Program-made: the position numbers and the translations under genes
In this document: positions 17,508 to 25,982 of the stretch, in pieces
Position numbering within the stretch: position 1 is the stretch's first letter
How the letters are laid out: every line of letters starts with the position of its first letter
Notes under the pieces: generated by a model
Told to the model about the DNA's origin: nothing
Seen by the model: the letters and a program-made list of their open reading frames with translations, nothing else
The model's database searches: none
Assembly: GCA_900472675.1 (NCBI GenBank)
Contig: UCJA01000005.1
Span: forward strand, 1 to 64,000
From: Hyphomicrobiales bacterium
GTDB taxonomy: Bacteria; Pseudomonadota; Alphaproteobacteria; Rhizobiales; Rhizobiaceae
DNA length: 64,000 nt
Reading direction: 5' to 3'

Positions 17508-17590
17508 TCAACCGCGCCGGGCTGCCTCGATCGCCGCCACATCGATCTTCTTTATGGTCATCATCGCGTCGAAGGCCCGCTTGGCTTCCT
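17508..17590 (-). pseudogene. Remnant of a VOC (PhnB/glyoxalase-like) gene
   Basis: The last 25 or so codons before a TGA read EAKRAFDAMMTIKKIDVAAI then EAARRG. This is the conserved C-terminus of VOC-family proteins annotated as 3-demethylubiquinone-9 3-methyltransferase-like. Upstream sequence in this and the other frames does not continue the family (no domain body), so the gene has been deleted apart from its tail. Identification rests on about 25 residues. Confidence 0.5.
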
Positions 17591-17807
17591 GGCCATGATG
17601 CAACTCCTCCTTTTTCTCCGGAAGGATAAAGTATGTCGTGCCAAAGCGAGGCGTGATCATGATGACGCGCGAGCGGAATTCGCGGCGCAAAGTAACGCGG
17701 CGGGTGGGCTGCTGAAATAGGCGAGGGAGGATTTGCGCGTGCGTGAAAACCCATCGGGGGTCAAACGGACAATGGCGCCTGCGTCGGAACGCTGTCTGGA
17801 GGGTGTC

Positions 17808-17860
17808 GCCGGACCGGCTCCCCTGCGGGGCTGGTCCGGCGGAATAGTCGGTTTACCGAC
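17808..17860. terminator. Paired hairpins downstream of the cold shock gene
   Basis: GTCGGT-TT-ACCGAC (17847-17860) and a longer stem GCCGGACC...GGTCCGGC (17808-17840) lie 9-60 nt after the csp stop (minus strand). No clear T-run follows on the minus strand, so rho-independent termination is uncertain; 3' mRNA stabilisation is the other option. Confidence 0.4.
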
Positions 17861-17868
17861 CGGTCGCC

Positions 17869-18072
17869 TTAGAGCGAACGGACGTTTTCTGCCTTGGACT
17901 TGCCGGTTTTCCGGTCCTGGCCCAGGTCGTAGGAGACCTTCTGGCCGTCGCGGAGCGATCCCGAACCCTGCAACGCTGACACATGGACGAAAACGTCTTG
18001 GCCTCCGTCCTCGGGCGTGATGAAGCCAAAGCCTTTGTCTTGGTTAAAGAATTTTACTGTGCCGGTTGCCAT
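17869..18072 (-). CDS. Cold shock domain protein
   Basis: 67 residues, a single CSD OB-fold: [20 protein letters not shown] contains RNP1 (KGFGFI) and DVFVHVSAL is RNP2. Single-stranded nucleic acid chaperone. ATG at 18072 by family N-terminus. About 166 nt separate it from the upstream methyltransferase, consistent with the long leader of csp mRNAs. A second csp gene lies at 35667-35876. Confidence 0.95.
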   Translation of the reverse strand: MATGTVKFFNQDKGFGFITPEDGGQDVFVHVSALQGSGSLRDGQKVSYDLGQDRKTGKSKAENVRSL

Positions 18073-18238
18073 TTCATCCTCGTTGTCAGGCGGCCTTCGT
18101 GCCGCGGGAGCAAGCATAACAGCAGCGGAAATCTGCTGCAACTCCGTCTGCTCTTGAAGCAGATGCTTTCAATAAAGGCAATCCGCCAGAAGTGGAAGGT
18201 TGCTGGTTTCCTTTGAGGCAACCGGCCTCCTCTTCATC

Positions 18239-19039
18239 TCAGGCAACTGTGCCGCGGCACGCCCAGGCGACGCTGACGAAGGATCGTGGTCCATCGCTTG
18301 CGCCGGCGAGATAGGCGTCGCGCACCGCCTCCTGGATGCCCGCCTGTTCGGCGATGTCGAGCGTCGAGACATAGCCGCCGAGCGGCCCTTCGCCAGAACC
18401 GATCGGCGCCCAGAGGTCGTTGAAGTCCGAATAGGTCATGCGGATTGCTAGCTCTGCCTCCGTGACGCCCCGAAGACCCGCATTGGTGAAGGCCTTTCGC
18501 ATCTCGCCCGGCTGCACCATCGGCTGAAAGCAGTAGCGGTTGCGCAAGCGGCGGCCGCTTTCGCTGAGCGCCGCGATCGTGTCGAGCACCATGCGCATGC
18601 TGGGCATTCCGCCGTAGTGATCCCAGACGGCGGCCGCGACCACGCCGCCCGGCCGCACCACACGTCGCATTTCATCGACCGCCTTTGTCGCCTCGGGCAC
18701 GAAGTGCAGCACCAGCAGCGCCAGCGCGCGATCGAAGCTCTTGTCGTCATAGGGCAGGGCGGTCGCGTCACCCTGGCAGATCCTGATGCGCGGATCGTGA
18801 TTTCGCCGGCCTGCGGCCTCGACGAAGATCGGCGAATGGTCGATCGCAGCAACCGCCGAGAGGTCCGCGGCGTCGACCAGCGCAAAGGTCAGGCTTCCCG
18901 TGCCGCAGCCGACGTCGAGGATTGTCTCGCCCGCCGCCAGCCCCGCAAAATCGATGAAAAGAGGCGCGAGCTTCCCGCTCCATCGCCCCATCAAATGCTC
19001 GTATCCGTCTGCCTTCTGGACGTTAAAGCTGGATGTCAT
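18239..19039 (-). CDS. Class I SAM-dependent methyltransferase
   Basis: 266 residues with the Rossmann methyltransferase motifs: ILDVGCGTGSLTFAL (motif I, about 40-54), GDATALPYDDKSFDRALALLVL (motifs II/III) and VVRPGGVVAAAVWD. It resembles the UbiE/Methyltransf_11 group, but the substrate is unknown. ATG at 19039 precedes FNVQKADGYEHLMGRWS, which is the usual N-terminus of the group; the ORF is open for 86 codons upstream without similarity. Same strand as, and 103 nt downstream of, the DUF2252 gene. Confidence 0.88.
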   Translation of the reverse strand: MTSSFNVQKADGYEHLMGRWSGKLAPLFIDFAGLAAGETILDVGCGTGSLTFALVDAADLSAVAAIDHSPIFVEAAGRRNHDPRIRICQGDATALPYDDKSFDRALALLVLHFVPEATKAVDEMRRVVRPGGVVAAAVWDHYGGMPSMRMVLDTIAALSESGRRLRNRYCFQPMVQPGEMRKAFTNAGLRGVTEAELAIRMTYSDFNDLWAPIGSGEGPLGGYVSTLDIAEQAGIQEAVRDAYLAGASDGPRSFVSVAWACRGTVA

Positions 19040-19142
19040 GGAAGCCTCCCCCGGCTGGCGCCGATGGTAGACCTCACTGGGCCGTTTGCAAGGCCCATGC
19101 CCTGTCCAGCCGCCCATTTGCGGCCGCAACCAGGCCCCCTGA

Positions 19143-20354
19143 TCAGGCGGCGTTTTCTGCAAACGCATACCGGCGGCAATGCTGCAGGTAGGCAGCCTCG
19201 TGCAGCGCGACCAGATCGACAACGCTGTTCCATAGCCAGGAGGGCGCGTCGAGCGCACGGGACCGGTCGAGCTGCAGTTCTGCGAGCCACGACGCACGTT
19301 CTGCCATGCTCATCTGCCGTGCATGCGCAACGCCGACTACATGCGCGAGAAACTCCGCAACGCTCAACGCCTCGTCCCGTGTGAGGGTATCAATTTCCAG
19401 CTTCAGGTCCTGCGGCAGGAGTTCGCGCAGGAATACGGATTTGCCAAGGAAGCTGGCGCTCACCATCCGGCCTCCAAGGAAGGGCGAGACGTGCCGCGCA
19501 CCCGTGACGACCCGTTCGCCGTTGTCGTTCATCATGGCGGCGTTCGGCGAATGCGGAGCTGCCGCCTTGATCGCCTCCTTGATGTCGATCAGGCAATGGG
19601 TCGCAGACCTGCCGCGCCCGACCTTGACCAGCACCGCGATGCGCAGCCGGCCAAGCGAGCTGCAGCCTTTGCGCCAGTAGGCGGCATCGACCACCTTCAC
19701 GTGGTCATGCTCCCCAGGCTGTCGCAGCATGGTCACCAGATGGCGGACCTTCTCGGTCTCAAATAGCGCGTCCACCTCCGCACGCTCTTCCGGCGTCAGC
19801 GGCCAGAAGCGTGATCCAAGGGGGATGACCGGCTTGATGCCTTCGATCCGCTCGTCCGCCAGATGCTTCCAGGAGCGGCGGGATGCCTCGCGCATCACAA
19901 GCTTGACCGTCTTCGGCACCGGCACTGCCTCGTCTCCCGCCTCATGCGCCGCACCGGGCACAAAGGCTGCGCCGTAGCCGTCCATGATCCGCTCCAGCAT
20001 CAGCGCGGTGGTCACGCCCGGAAGATCGGAACTGCGGGCAGCCATGGCCAGAGAAAGGGCGAGACGCACAAGATCATGCGCGGGATTGCCGATCACGGTC
20101 TGGTCAAGGTCGCGGATCTGGACGGCAAGGGCGCCGGTCCGGCTCGCCACGGGCCCGAGATTGCCCACGTGGCAATCCCCACAGATCCACACGTCGGGCC
20201 CCTCCGGCAGGGGGCTGCGCTTGGAATTTTCGAGCCATTCGTAGAAGCGGACTGTGCTTCCCCTGACATAGGCATGCGCGGAAGCGGCCATCTTTCGGTT
20301 TCGCTCGGCGATCAGGTGCTTCATCCGGTCGGCTGGCGGAACGGTATGCATCAT
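19143..20354 (-). CDS. DUF2252 family protein
   Basis: 403 residues. DUF2252 proteins have a kinase-like fold distantly related to aminoglycoside phosphotransferases. Visible motifs: RKMAASAHAYVRGSTVRFYEWL, VWICGDCHVGNLGP (catalytic-loop-like, with the HxxN) and VQIRDLDQTVIGNPAHDLVRL (DxD metal-like). Substrate unknown. The ATG at 20354 is one of two adjacent ATGs (20354, 20351) and no strong ribosome site is seen; an upstream in-frame ORF to 20423 is not conserved. Single gene or leader of a DUF2252-methyltransferase pair. Confidence 0.85.
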   Translation of the reverse strand: MMHTVPPADRMKHLIAERNRKMAASAHAYVRGSTVRFYEWLENSKRSPLPEGPDVWICGDCHVGNLGPVASRTGALAVQIRDLDQTVIGNPAHDLVRLALSLAMAARSSDLPGVTTALMLERIMDGYGAAFVPGAAHEAGDEAVPVPKTVKLVMREASRRSWKHLADERIEGIKPVIPLGSRFWPLTPEERAEVDALFETEKVRHLVTMLRQPGEHDHVKVVDAAYWRKGCSSLGRLRIAVLVKVGRGRSATHCLIDIKEAIKAAAPHSPNAAMMNDNGERVVTGARHVSPFLGGRMVSASFLGKSVFLRELLPQDLKLEIDTLTRDEALSVAEFLAHVVGVAHARQMSMAERASWLAELQLDRSRALDAPSWLWNSVVDLVALHEAAYLQHCRRYAFAENAA

Positions 20355-20485
20355 GGAAGAGATAATCCTGGGGAGGGTCCAGCAATGACCTGCCGGTACA
20401 CGGGAAAATGATCGAGATCGCAAAGCGTTCCCGCACCGATACCCTCAGCCCGAAAGACCGACAAGCTTCAAGGCCAGACTGTCAG

Positions 20486-20905
20486 TCAGGCGACCTGGTA
20501 TTTTTCCGGGGCAAGCACGAGGCTCGCCGGCGGCTGCAGCGCTTGATCTCCCTCCACCACGGCGGTCAGGTATTCTAGCGCGTTCTTCATGCCGTTCATC
20601 GTATAGGGCTTCTCGATAGCACCCAGCGCGCCTGCGAAGTCGGGCGGCAGCTTCTTGATATTGCCGCTGACGAACACATAGGGCACGCCGTTGCCGGCGA
20701 GATCGCGGCCGACGTCGATGCCGGTCGGTCCATCCACCAGATGGATGTCGACAAAGGCGAAGTCCGGTTGCGTGGACTGCATCAGATCACGTGCCTGGGC
20801 ACTGCTCAGCGCAACGCCGACAACCTCATGGCCGGCGATCTCCACTTCGCTCTCCAGTTCGAGAGCCAGCAGCGCCTCGTCTTCCACGATCAGGACTTTC
20901 ATCAT
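20486..20905 (-). CDS. Single-domain response regulator
   Basis: 139 residues, a receiver domain with no output domain. Acidic pocket VEDE (residues 7-10), phospho-acceptor Asp53 in [11 protein letters not shown], and Lys in IEKPYTM. The start overlaps the stop of the LOV kinase (ATGATG over TGA), so the two are translated together. This resembles the partner regulators of HWE/HisKA_2 kinases, which pass signals by phosphotransfer or by competing for a PhyR-type regulator. C-terminal 20 residues are a variable tail. Confidence 0.93.
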   Translation of the reverse strand: MMKVLIVEDEALLALELESEVEIAGHEVVGVALSSAQARDLMQSTQPDFAFVDIHLVDGPTGIDVGRDLAGNGVPYVFVSGNIKKLPPDFAGALGAIEKPYTMNGMKNALEYLTAVVEGDQALQPPASLVLAPEKYQVA

Positions 20906-22026
20906 TCATGCTCCAGGGGGTTTTCGATCGGCAGCGTCACGTCCACGGTCGTCCGCCGGCCGTCTACGGTTTTGGTGAGAGTAGCGCCCAGCTGGCGCAC
21001 GGACGCCTCCAGGATCATGCGACCGATTTCAGCGCTTTCGCTATCCACCACCACGGGATCGGATGTGTCTTCAACGCGGATCAGGAAGCGGTCTTCGAGC
21101 TTCTTGACGACGAGGTTGATCTTTCCACCGCCGTCGCTCAGGCCGCGCCGGGTGGCGTCGCCCACAAGCTCGTTGACGATCAGAGACAGCGGCGATGCTT
21201 TGACCGCCGGCACAAACACCGGCGACAGGTCGATCGTCATGTGAATGTCGTCGCGCTTGATGGCGTTCACCAGGTCGGCCACCAGCTCCCGGGCGAAATC
21301 GGCAATGTCGAACTTCGACACGTCGTCCAGGGTAAAGAGCTTCCGCTGCACCGTACTCAGCGCCTCGACGCGGTTGAGCGTGGACATCAGTACCTGCTTT
21401 TGCCCCTCGTCTTTCGTCTGCCGCGCCTGCAGCTTGATGATGGAGGCGATCGTCAAAAGGTTGTTCTTCACCCGGTGGTCGACCTCGTGCACCAGCAGGC
21501 TGCGGGCCGAAAGCGCCGTGCGCAGGTCGGCCATATGCTTGGCCACATCCTTTTCCGCCTGGTGCCGGGCCGCAGCAAGCGAGGCTTCGCGGCTCTTGAC
21601 GGTGGTAAAGTCAAGCTGCGAGGCAAAGAAATAGACGATACTGCCGGCATCGTCGCGCACAGGGCTGAGGAACAGCGCGTTCCAGAAGGTGGAACCGTCC
21701 TTGCGGTAGTTGAGGATGTCGACGGCAATATCCGTGCCGGCAGCAATCGCCTCCCGCAGGCGCGCCACGGTCTCACGGTCGGTCTCAGCGCCCTGCAGAA
21801 ACCGGCAGTTGCGGCCGATCACGTCTTCGTTGCTATAGCCGGTCATCTTCTCGAAGGCGGCATTACAAAAGATGATCGGATTGTCCGGCTGCTTTGGATC
21901 GGTCACGATCATCGGCATGCGCGTCGCCTTGAAGGCCGCTGCGAAAGGGTCTTCGCGCACATGGGCGGCAACAAGGCGATCACCCGCGTCACGGGCATCC
22001 GTCTGATGTTGGTCGCGGGAGGGCAT
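20902..22026 (-). CDS. LOV-domain blue-light sensor histidine kinase
   Basis: 374 residues. N-terminal LOV/PAS domain (about 28-140) carries the flavin-adduct motif GRNCRFLQG with Cys74, then [19 protein letters not shown], as in bacterial LOV-HKs. A coiled linker (about 145-175) leads to a HisKA_2/HWE-type dimerisation segment, [11 protein letters not shown], with His184. The ATPase domain looks degenerate: the N-box reads [11 protein letters not shown], lacking the second Asn, and the G1 region reads [11 protein letters not shown] without the usual glycines. Coupled by 4 nt to the response regulator. A GAGGAA ribosome site lies 5 nt before the ATG, and a possible EcfG promoter is upstream. 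Confidence 0.93.
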   Translation of the reverse strand: MPSRDQHQTDARDAGDRLVAAHVREDPFAAAFKATRMPMIVTDPKQPDNPIIFCNAAFEKMTGYSNEDVIGRNCRFLQGAETDRETVARLREAIAAGTDIAVDILNYRKDGSTFWNALFLSPVRDDAGSIVYFFASQLDFTTVKSREASLAAARHQAEKDVAKHMADLRTALSARSLLVHEVDHRVKNNLLTIASIIKLQARQTKDEGQKQVLMSTLNRVEALSTVQRKLFTLDDVSKFDIADFARELVADLVNAIKRDDIHMTIDLSPVFVPAVKASPLSLIVNELVGDATRRGLSDGGGKINLVVKKLEDRFLIRVEDTSDPVVVDSESAEIGRMILEASVRQLGATLTKTVDGRRTTVDVTLPIENPLEHE

Positions 22027-22055
22027 GGGCGTTCCTCATTCGTCAAGCAAGCGAA

Positions 22056-22080
22056 AATGAAGACGGAACCGTTTGGTTCC
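22056..22080 (-). promoter_or_regulatory. Candidate EcfG-type promoter / inverted repeat
   Basis: On the minus strand GGAAC (22080-22076), a 16-nt gap and CATT (22059-22056) resemble the alphaproteobacterial general-stress sigma promoter GGAAC-N16/17-cGTT, with one mismatch in the -10. The implied start would be about 25 nt before the LOV kinase ATG. The same bases form a perfect inverted repeat GGAACC-GTTT-GGTTCC (22065-22080), so an operator is the rival reading. Confidence 0.3.
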
Positions 22081-22225
22081 TCTTTGTAAAGTAGCTTCCG
22101 CTGCTTTTACCCGTGGCCTAGGGACGAGGGGTGCCTGGTTGAACGCGCGTGGGTTGAGTCGGACGGCGCTGCCGTCCGGCCGAGGTGGAGCCGATCCGAA
22201 AGGCGCCCGCCTGGTCGTGCTTGGC

Positions 22226-23140
22226 TCAGTCGTGCCGGGAAAGAAAGGCTGAAACGGTGGACAGGCACAGCGCCTTTTCTTCCACGTGAGGCATATGGCT
22301 GGAGTGCTCGAACACCACCCATTCGCTGCCCGCAACCCTGTCCACATAGGGCTTCACCACCAGGGGCGTCGCCTCGTCATACCGGCCGGAAATCACCAGC
22401 GTTGGTGCTGTGATGCGTGGCAGCCGGTCCTCGATCGTCCAGTCCTTCATGGTGCCGATCACATGAAATTCCGTCGGACCGTTCATGTGGCGATAGACGG
22501 TATTGTCTTCGTCCATGGCGTCGAAGGTGCGCGCCACTTCCGGCGGCCAAGGCACGACACGGCACACATGCCGGTCGTAAAATACCCGCGAGGCGGCGAT
22601 GTAGTCCGGATCGGTGATCGTTCCCGCCTCTTCATGCGCAAGCAGCGTATCCTGCACCTCCTGCGGCAGTTCCGCCCGCAGCCGGTTGGCTTCCGCGACC
22701 CAGGTATGCATGTTGGCGGGCGAATTGGCGATCACCAGCGCCTTCAGTCCCGGTGGCTGGCGAACCGCGTGTTCGGCTCCCAGCATGCCGCCCCAGGATT
22801 GGCCGAGAAAGGCGTAGCGGTCGGCGATGCCCAGGTGGGCAAGCAGCGCGTCGAGTTCCTCGAGGAAGAGGGCGGGGGTCCAGAAGTCCGGCCCCTTGTC
22901 GGGCAGCCGGGTCGATCGCCCGTTGCCAAGCTGGTCGTAGTGGATGACGGCCCGGCCATCCAGTTCCGTGATGCCCTTGAAGCTGTCCACATAGTCGTGC
23001 GTGCAGCCGGGCCCGCCATGCGCGACCACCAGCGGCAGCTTGTCGCCATCCAGCGTGCCGGTGATGCGGTACCAGGTTCGGTAGTCGCGAAACGGAAGAT
23101 AGGCGTCCATCACGGGAATTGCGGCCACGAGCGTCTCCAT
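22226..23140 (-). CDS. Proline iminopeptidase-like alpha/beta hydrolase
   Basis: 304 residues. Alpha/beta-hydrolase of the proline iminopeptidase/amino acid amidase group. Oxyanion loop [13 protein letters not shown] (HGGPG), nucleophile elbow [11 protein letters not shown] (Ser in GxSxGG), acid in [10 protein letters not shown] and catalytic His in EHSSHMPH. Family members release N-terminal residues from small peptides or amides. ATG at 23140; 52 nt downstream of the LuxR solo in the same orientation, probably co-transcribed. It is about 40% similar by eye to the second hydrolase at 24102-24992, so the two are paralogs on either side of the regulator. Confidence 0.9.
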   Translation of the reverse strand: METLVAAIPVMDAYLPFRDYRTWYRITGTLDGDKLPLVVAHGGPGCTHDYVDSFKGITELDGRAVIHYDQLGNGRSTRLPDKGPDFWTPALFLEELDALLAHLGIADRYAFLGQSWGGMLGAEHAVRQPPGLKALVIANSPANMHTWVAEANRLRAELPQEVQDTLLAHEEAGTITDPDYIAASRVFYDRHVCRVVPWPPEVARTFDAMDEDNTVYRHMNGPTEFHVIGTMKDWTIEDRLPRITAPTLVISGRYDEATPLVVKPYVDRVAGSEWVVFEHSSHMPHVEEKALCLSTVSAFLSRHD

Positions 23141-23192
23141 CTTAACGGCAGGTCCGCAAACCATAGCCACGCCCAAACGACGGCGGCAGCTA

Positions 23193-23975
23193 TTACAAGT
23201 GATAGGATGGGCGCGGGTCGAGCAGCCGGTAATGCACGGCCCGAACCACGGCCTGGGTCCGGTTGCGGGCGCCGAGCTTGCGGGCCGCGGCGTTGAGATG
23301 CATCACCACCGTCGGCACCGAGCGCTGGATGATCCGCGAGATCTCCTTGGCCGACAGCCCTTCCGCGGAATGGCGCAGGCACTCCCGCTCCCTTGCGGTG
23401 AGGCGGATCTTGCCGAAGCAGAGCGCGTCGGCGTCAAACAGCGGATAGGCGGCCTCGTGGAACACATGCGCCAAAAGGTTGAAATCGGCGATGCGGCTGA
23501 GGGCATGCGCCTCGAACGCCTTGTCGGTGCCGAACCTTATGCCGGTGACGGTGGCAAAATCGCCGCGCGGCATGTGCACCGGCACGGTCACGCCGGCCGA
23601 CATGTCGCGGTCGCGCAGGTACCGGGTCACGGGCGCCGTATCGTCGCTCATGAACCGGCCGATCGGGCTGTCCGCGCAGGTGTCGTAGTTCCACAGGAAG
23701 GGTGAGCTGGTGCGCAGTGCAGCCTGCTGCACCGGGTCGATGCGAAAATAGCCCCGGTCGAACCAGTATTCCCGCATGTCCTCGGAGATATTGCGCAGCT
23801 TCAGCAACGACGGCACGATGATCTCGCCATCCAGATCGAAGGGCACCGGCGTGTAATCATAGATCAGCGCATCGAAGCCGAGCGCCTTGATCGCCTCGAA
23901 CCCCTGGTCGATCCGGCCCTCCAGCGTCTCATGGACGCAGAACTGTCGTCTGATCGCGCCGATCTCATCAAGCAT
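23193..23975 (-). CDS. LuxR-family solo regulator, PipR/OryR type
   Basis: 260 residues: N-terminal autoinducer-binding domain (about 10-175) and C-terminal GerE helix-turn-helix ([20 protein letters not shown], about 193-245). Aligned on TraR with a constant offset of 10, D70, P71 and W85 are kept (Asp80, Pro81, Trp95), but W57 and Y61 are Met67 and Trp71 in [10 protein letters not shown]. That Trp-to-Met, Tyr-to-Trp pair is the hallmark of plant-associated LuxR solos (OryR, XccR, PsoR, NesR, PipR), which answer plant compounds rather than AHLs. No luxI is in the window. ATG at 23975 has GGAG 6 nt upstream; TTG at 23978 is less likely. Confidence 0.93.
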   Translation of the reverse strand: MLDEIGAIRRQFCVHETLEGRIDQGFEAIKALGFDALIYDYTPVPFDLDGEIIVPSLLKLRNISEDMREYWFDRGYFRIDPVQQAALRTSSPFLWNYDTCADSPIGRFMSDDTAPVTRYLRDRDMSAGVTVPVHMPRGDFATVTGIRFGTDKAFEAHALSRIADFNLLAHVFHEAAYPLFDADALCFGKIRLTARERECLRHSAEGLSAKEISRIIQRSVPTVVMHLNAAARKLGARNRTQAVVRAVHYRLLDPRPSYHL

Positions 23976-24019
23976 CAAAGGCTCCGTCGGAAAGATTTTC
24001 CCAACCTATCACTAATAAT

Positions 24020-24040
24020 AGCTGGCAAAGATCGCCGGCT
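24020..24040. promoter_or_regulatory. Imperfect inverted repeat in the luxR-pip divergent region
   Basis: AGCTGGC-(7 nt)-GCCGGCT, 6 of 7 arm positions complementary, between the divergent LuxR-solo and hydrolase genes. Its 21-bp span is close to a lux box (about 18-20 bp). Candidate regulator site only. Confidence 0.35.
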
Positions 24041-24058
24041 GCGGTAAAAATTTAGCCA

Positions 24059-24075
24059 TGCCCAGATATTGGGCA
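24059..24075. promoter_or_regulatory. Candidate lux-box-like operator upstream of pip
   Basis: A perfect inverted repeat TGCCCA-GATAT-TGGGCA (17 bp), ending 26 nt before the ATG of the divergent hydrolase. XccR and OryR activate neighbouring pip genes through lux-box-like palindromes in the pip promoter, so this is the best candidate site for the LuxR solo. Confidence 0.5.
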
Positions 24076-24101
24076 AGGGAAATCTTTTGCCGGAGCGGCC
24101 C

Positions 24102-24992
24102 ATGTGGCGTGAACTGCAGCCTGACGCGCGACATGAGGTCGAGGTCGATGGCTACAAGGTAGTGGCCTACTCCTTCGGCACCGGCTCGGAAACGGTGCTT
24201 TGTCTCAACGGCGGCCCCGGATTGCCCTGTGATTATCTCCGCGAGGCCCATTCCTGTCTGGTCGACCAGGGCTACCGCGTCGTCGCCTTCGATCAGCTCG
24301 GCACCGGTGCCTCCGATCGCCCGAATGATCGGGCGCTGTGGACCATCGGCCGCTATGTCGAGGAAACGGAAACGGTGCGCAAGGCGCTCGGCCTTGGCAA
24401 GGTGCACATGCTCGGCCACTCCTGGGGCGGCTGGCTGGCAATCGATTATGCGCTGACCTACCCGGAAAACCTGCACACGCTGATCCTCGAAGACACCGTC
24501 GCGGACATGCCGCATCTCGTCTCCGAGCTGGAGCGGCTGCGGGCAGCGCTGGGGCCGGAAACCGTGGCCATGATGCAAAAGCATGAGGCGCAGGGCACCT
24601 ACGATCATCCCGAATACCAGGCAGCGGTCACCATCCTCAACTACCGTCATGTCTGTCGCCTGCCCGAGTGGCCGGCCCCGGTCCGCCGCTCGCTCGATGA
24701 TTGGAACATGGGTCCCTACGAGACCATGCAGGGTCCGAACGAATTCCTCTACATCGGCAACCTGAAGGACTGGAACCGCATCCCGGATCTGCCGCGGGTG
24801 ACCCTGCCGGTGCTGATCACCACGGGAGAGCATGACGAACTGACGCCCGCCTGTGCCCTTCGCATGAAGCTTGCCCTGCCGAATGCGGAGCTCAAGGTTT
24901 TTGCCAACGCCAGCCACATGCCCTTCTACGAAAACCCGCAGGCCTATTACCCGGCCCTTCTCGATTTCCTCTCGCGGCATCGGGCCGGCTGA
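24102..24992 (+). CDS. Proline iminopeptidase-like alpha/beta hydrolase
   Basis: 296 residues. Second hydrolase of the locus, divergent from the LuxR solo. Motifs: CLNGGPGLPCDY (oxyanion loop, NGGPG), GHSWGGWLAIDY (Ser nucleophile), TTGEHDELTP (acid) and ANASHMPFYE (His). ATG at 24102 follows GGAG with 6 nt spacing; an in-frame start at 24069 would put translation inside the palindrome at 24059-24075. It lies 51 nt ahead of the ABC transporter genes in the same direction, so it likely heads the operon 24102-31559. Likely acts on a peptide or amide imported by that transporter. Confidence 0.92.
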   Translation: MWRELQPDARHEVEVDGYKVVAYSFGTGSETVLCLNGGPGLPCDYLREAHSCLVDQGYRVVAFDQLGTGASDRPNDRALWTIGRYVEETETVRKALGLGKVHMLGHSWGGWLAIDYALTYPENLHTLILEDTVADMPHLVSELERLRAALGPETVAMMQKHEAQGTYDHPEYQAAVTILNYRHVCRLPEWPAPVRRSLDDWNMGPYETMQGPNEFLYIGNLKDWNRIPDLPRVTLPVLITTGEHDELTPACALRMKLALPNAELKVFANASHMPFYENPQAYYPALLDFLSRHRAG

Positions 24993-25043
24993 TGCAGGGG
25001 AGGACTATCGCACAAGGGACAACACGAGAGGGCGGGCGGCCAC

Positions 25044-25982
25044 ATGCATCGCTATAGGTTCATCCTCACCCGGCCGTTCCAGTTCCTCCCGGTCCTGTTC
25101 GGCATCAGCGTCATTACTTTCATCCTCGTCCGGCTGATCCCCGGCGATCCGGCCCGCAATATCCTCGGCACCCGCGCAACCCCGGCCGCACTCGCCAACA
25201 TCCGGGCCCAGTACGGCCTCGACCAGCCCGTCTGGCTGCAGTATTTCTACTTCCTCAAGAACCTTGCGAACGGCGAGATGGGCAAGTCGATCCTCTACAA
25301 GATCGACGTCCTGCAACTGATCGGCACCCGTATCGAGCCCACCATCGCGCTGGTGCTGACAAGCGTCGTCCTGTCGATCCTGATCGCCGTACCCATGGCG
25401 GCCATCGCCGCGCGCAATGCCGGACGCGCGCCGGATCATGCGGTGCGCATCGTCTCCACTTTCGGCATCGGCCTTCCGCCCTTCTGGCTGGGCCTCATGC
25501 TGATCATCCTGTTCAGCGTCCAACTGGGTGTCTTGCCGGTCTCCGGCTATGGGTCGACCTTTGGCGACAAGCTCTCGCACCTCGTCCTGCCCAGCCTCAC
25601 CGTTGCCCTGTCTCTCTCGACAGTGCTGACCCGCAGCCTGCGCTCGGCCATGATCGAGCAGCTGAAATCCGATGTCGCGACGGCCGCCCGCGCCCGCGGC
25701 ATGCCGGAAAGCATCGTCTTCTGGCGCCATGTGGTGCCGAACTCCCTCGTGCCCACCATCAACCTTCTCGCCGTCAACATCGGCTGGCTGATCGGCGGCA
25801 CGGTCGTCGTGGAAACCGTGTTTGCGCTTCCCGGCATGGGCCAGCTGCTGGTGCGGGCGATCTTTTCGAGGGACTACATGGTCGTCCAGGGCGTCGCCAT
25901 GACCTTTGCCTGCGCCACCGTGCTCGTCAATTTTCTGGCCGACATTGTCACCGTCGCCGTCGACCCGAGGGTGAAGCTATGA
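25044..25982 (+). CDS. Dipeptide/oligopeptide-type ABC transporter permease (DppB-like)
   Basis: 312 residues, six transmembrane helices, BPD-type inner membrane component. N-terminal signature (GISVITFILVRLIPGDPARNIL, split by a Pro-Gly) and the EAA loop AARARGMPESIVFWRHVVPNS (about 213-233), which docks on the ATPase. First transporter gene of the pip operon; its stop overlaps the next permease start by 4 nt. Family substrates include peptides, opines, nickel and glutathione. Confidence 0.95.
   Translation: MHRYRFILTRPFQFLPVLFGISVITFILVRLIPGDPARNILGTRATPAALANIRAQYGLDQPVWLQYFYFLKNLANGEMGKSILYKIDVLQLIGTRIEPTIALVLTSVVLSILIAVPMAAIAARNAGRAPDHAVRIVSTFGIGLPPFWLGLMLIILFSVQLGVLPVSGYGSTFGDKLSHLVLPSLTVALSLSTVLTRSLRSAMIEQLKSDVATAARARGMPESIVFWRHVVPNSLVPTINLLAVNIGWLIGGTVVVETVFALPGMGQLLVRAIFSRDYMVVQGVAMTFACATVLVNFLADIVTVAVDPRVKL

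Larger units (their letters stand above)
17419..17868. other. Gene-poor region with remnant and hairpins
   Basis: About 450 bp between the hypothetical gene and the cold shock gene. Contents: a probable VOC-family C-terminal remnant (17508-17590, minus strand), a long imperfect hairpin with arms GCCGGACC/GGTCCGGC (17808-17840) and a perfect palindrome GTCGGTTTACCGAC (17847-17860). The last two follow the cold shock gene and may be its 3' structure. Confidence 0.5.

Noticed and set aside
23193-23975. Canonical quorum-sensing system
   Set aside because: No luxI-type synthase is in the window and two ligand-contact residues are replaced, so AHL sensing is not the preferred reading.
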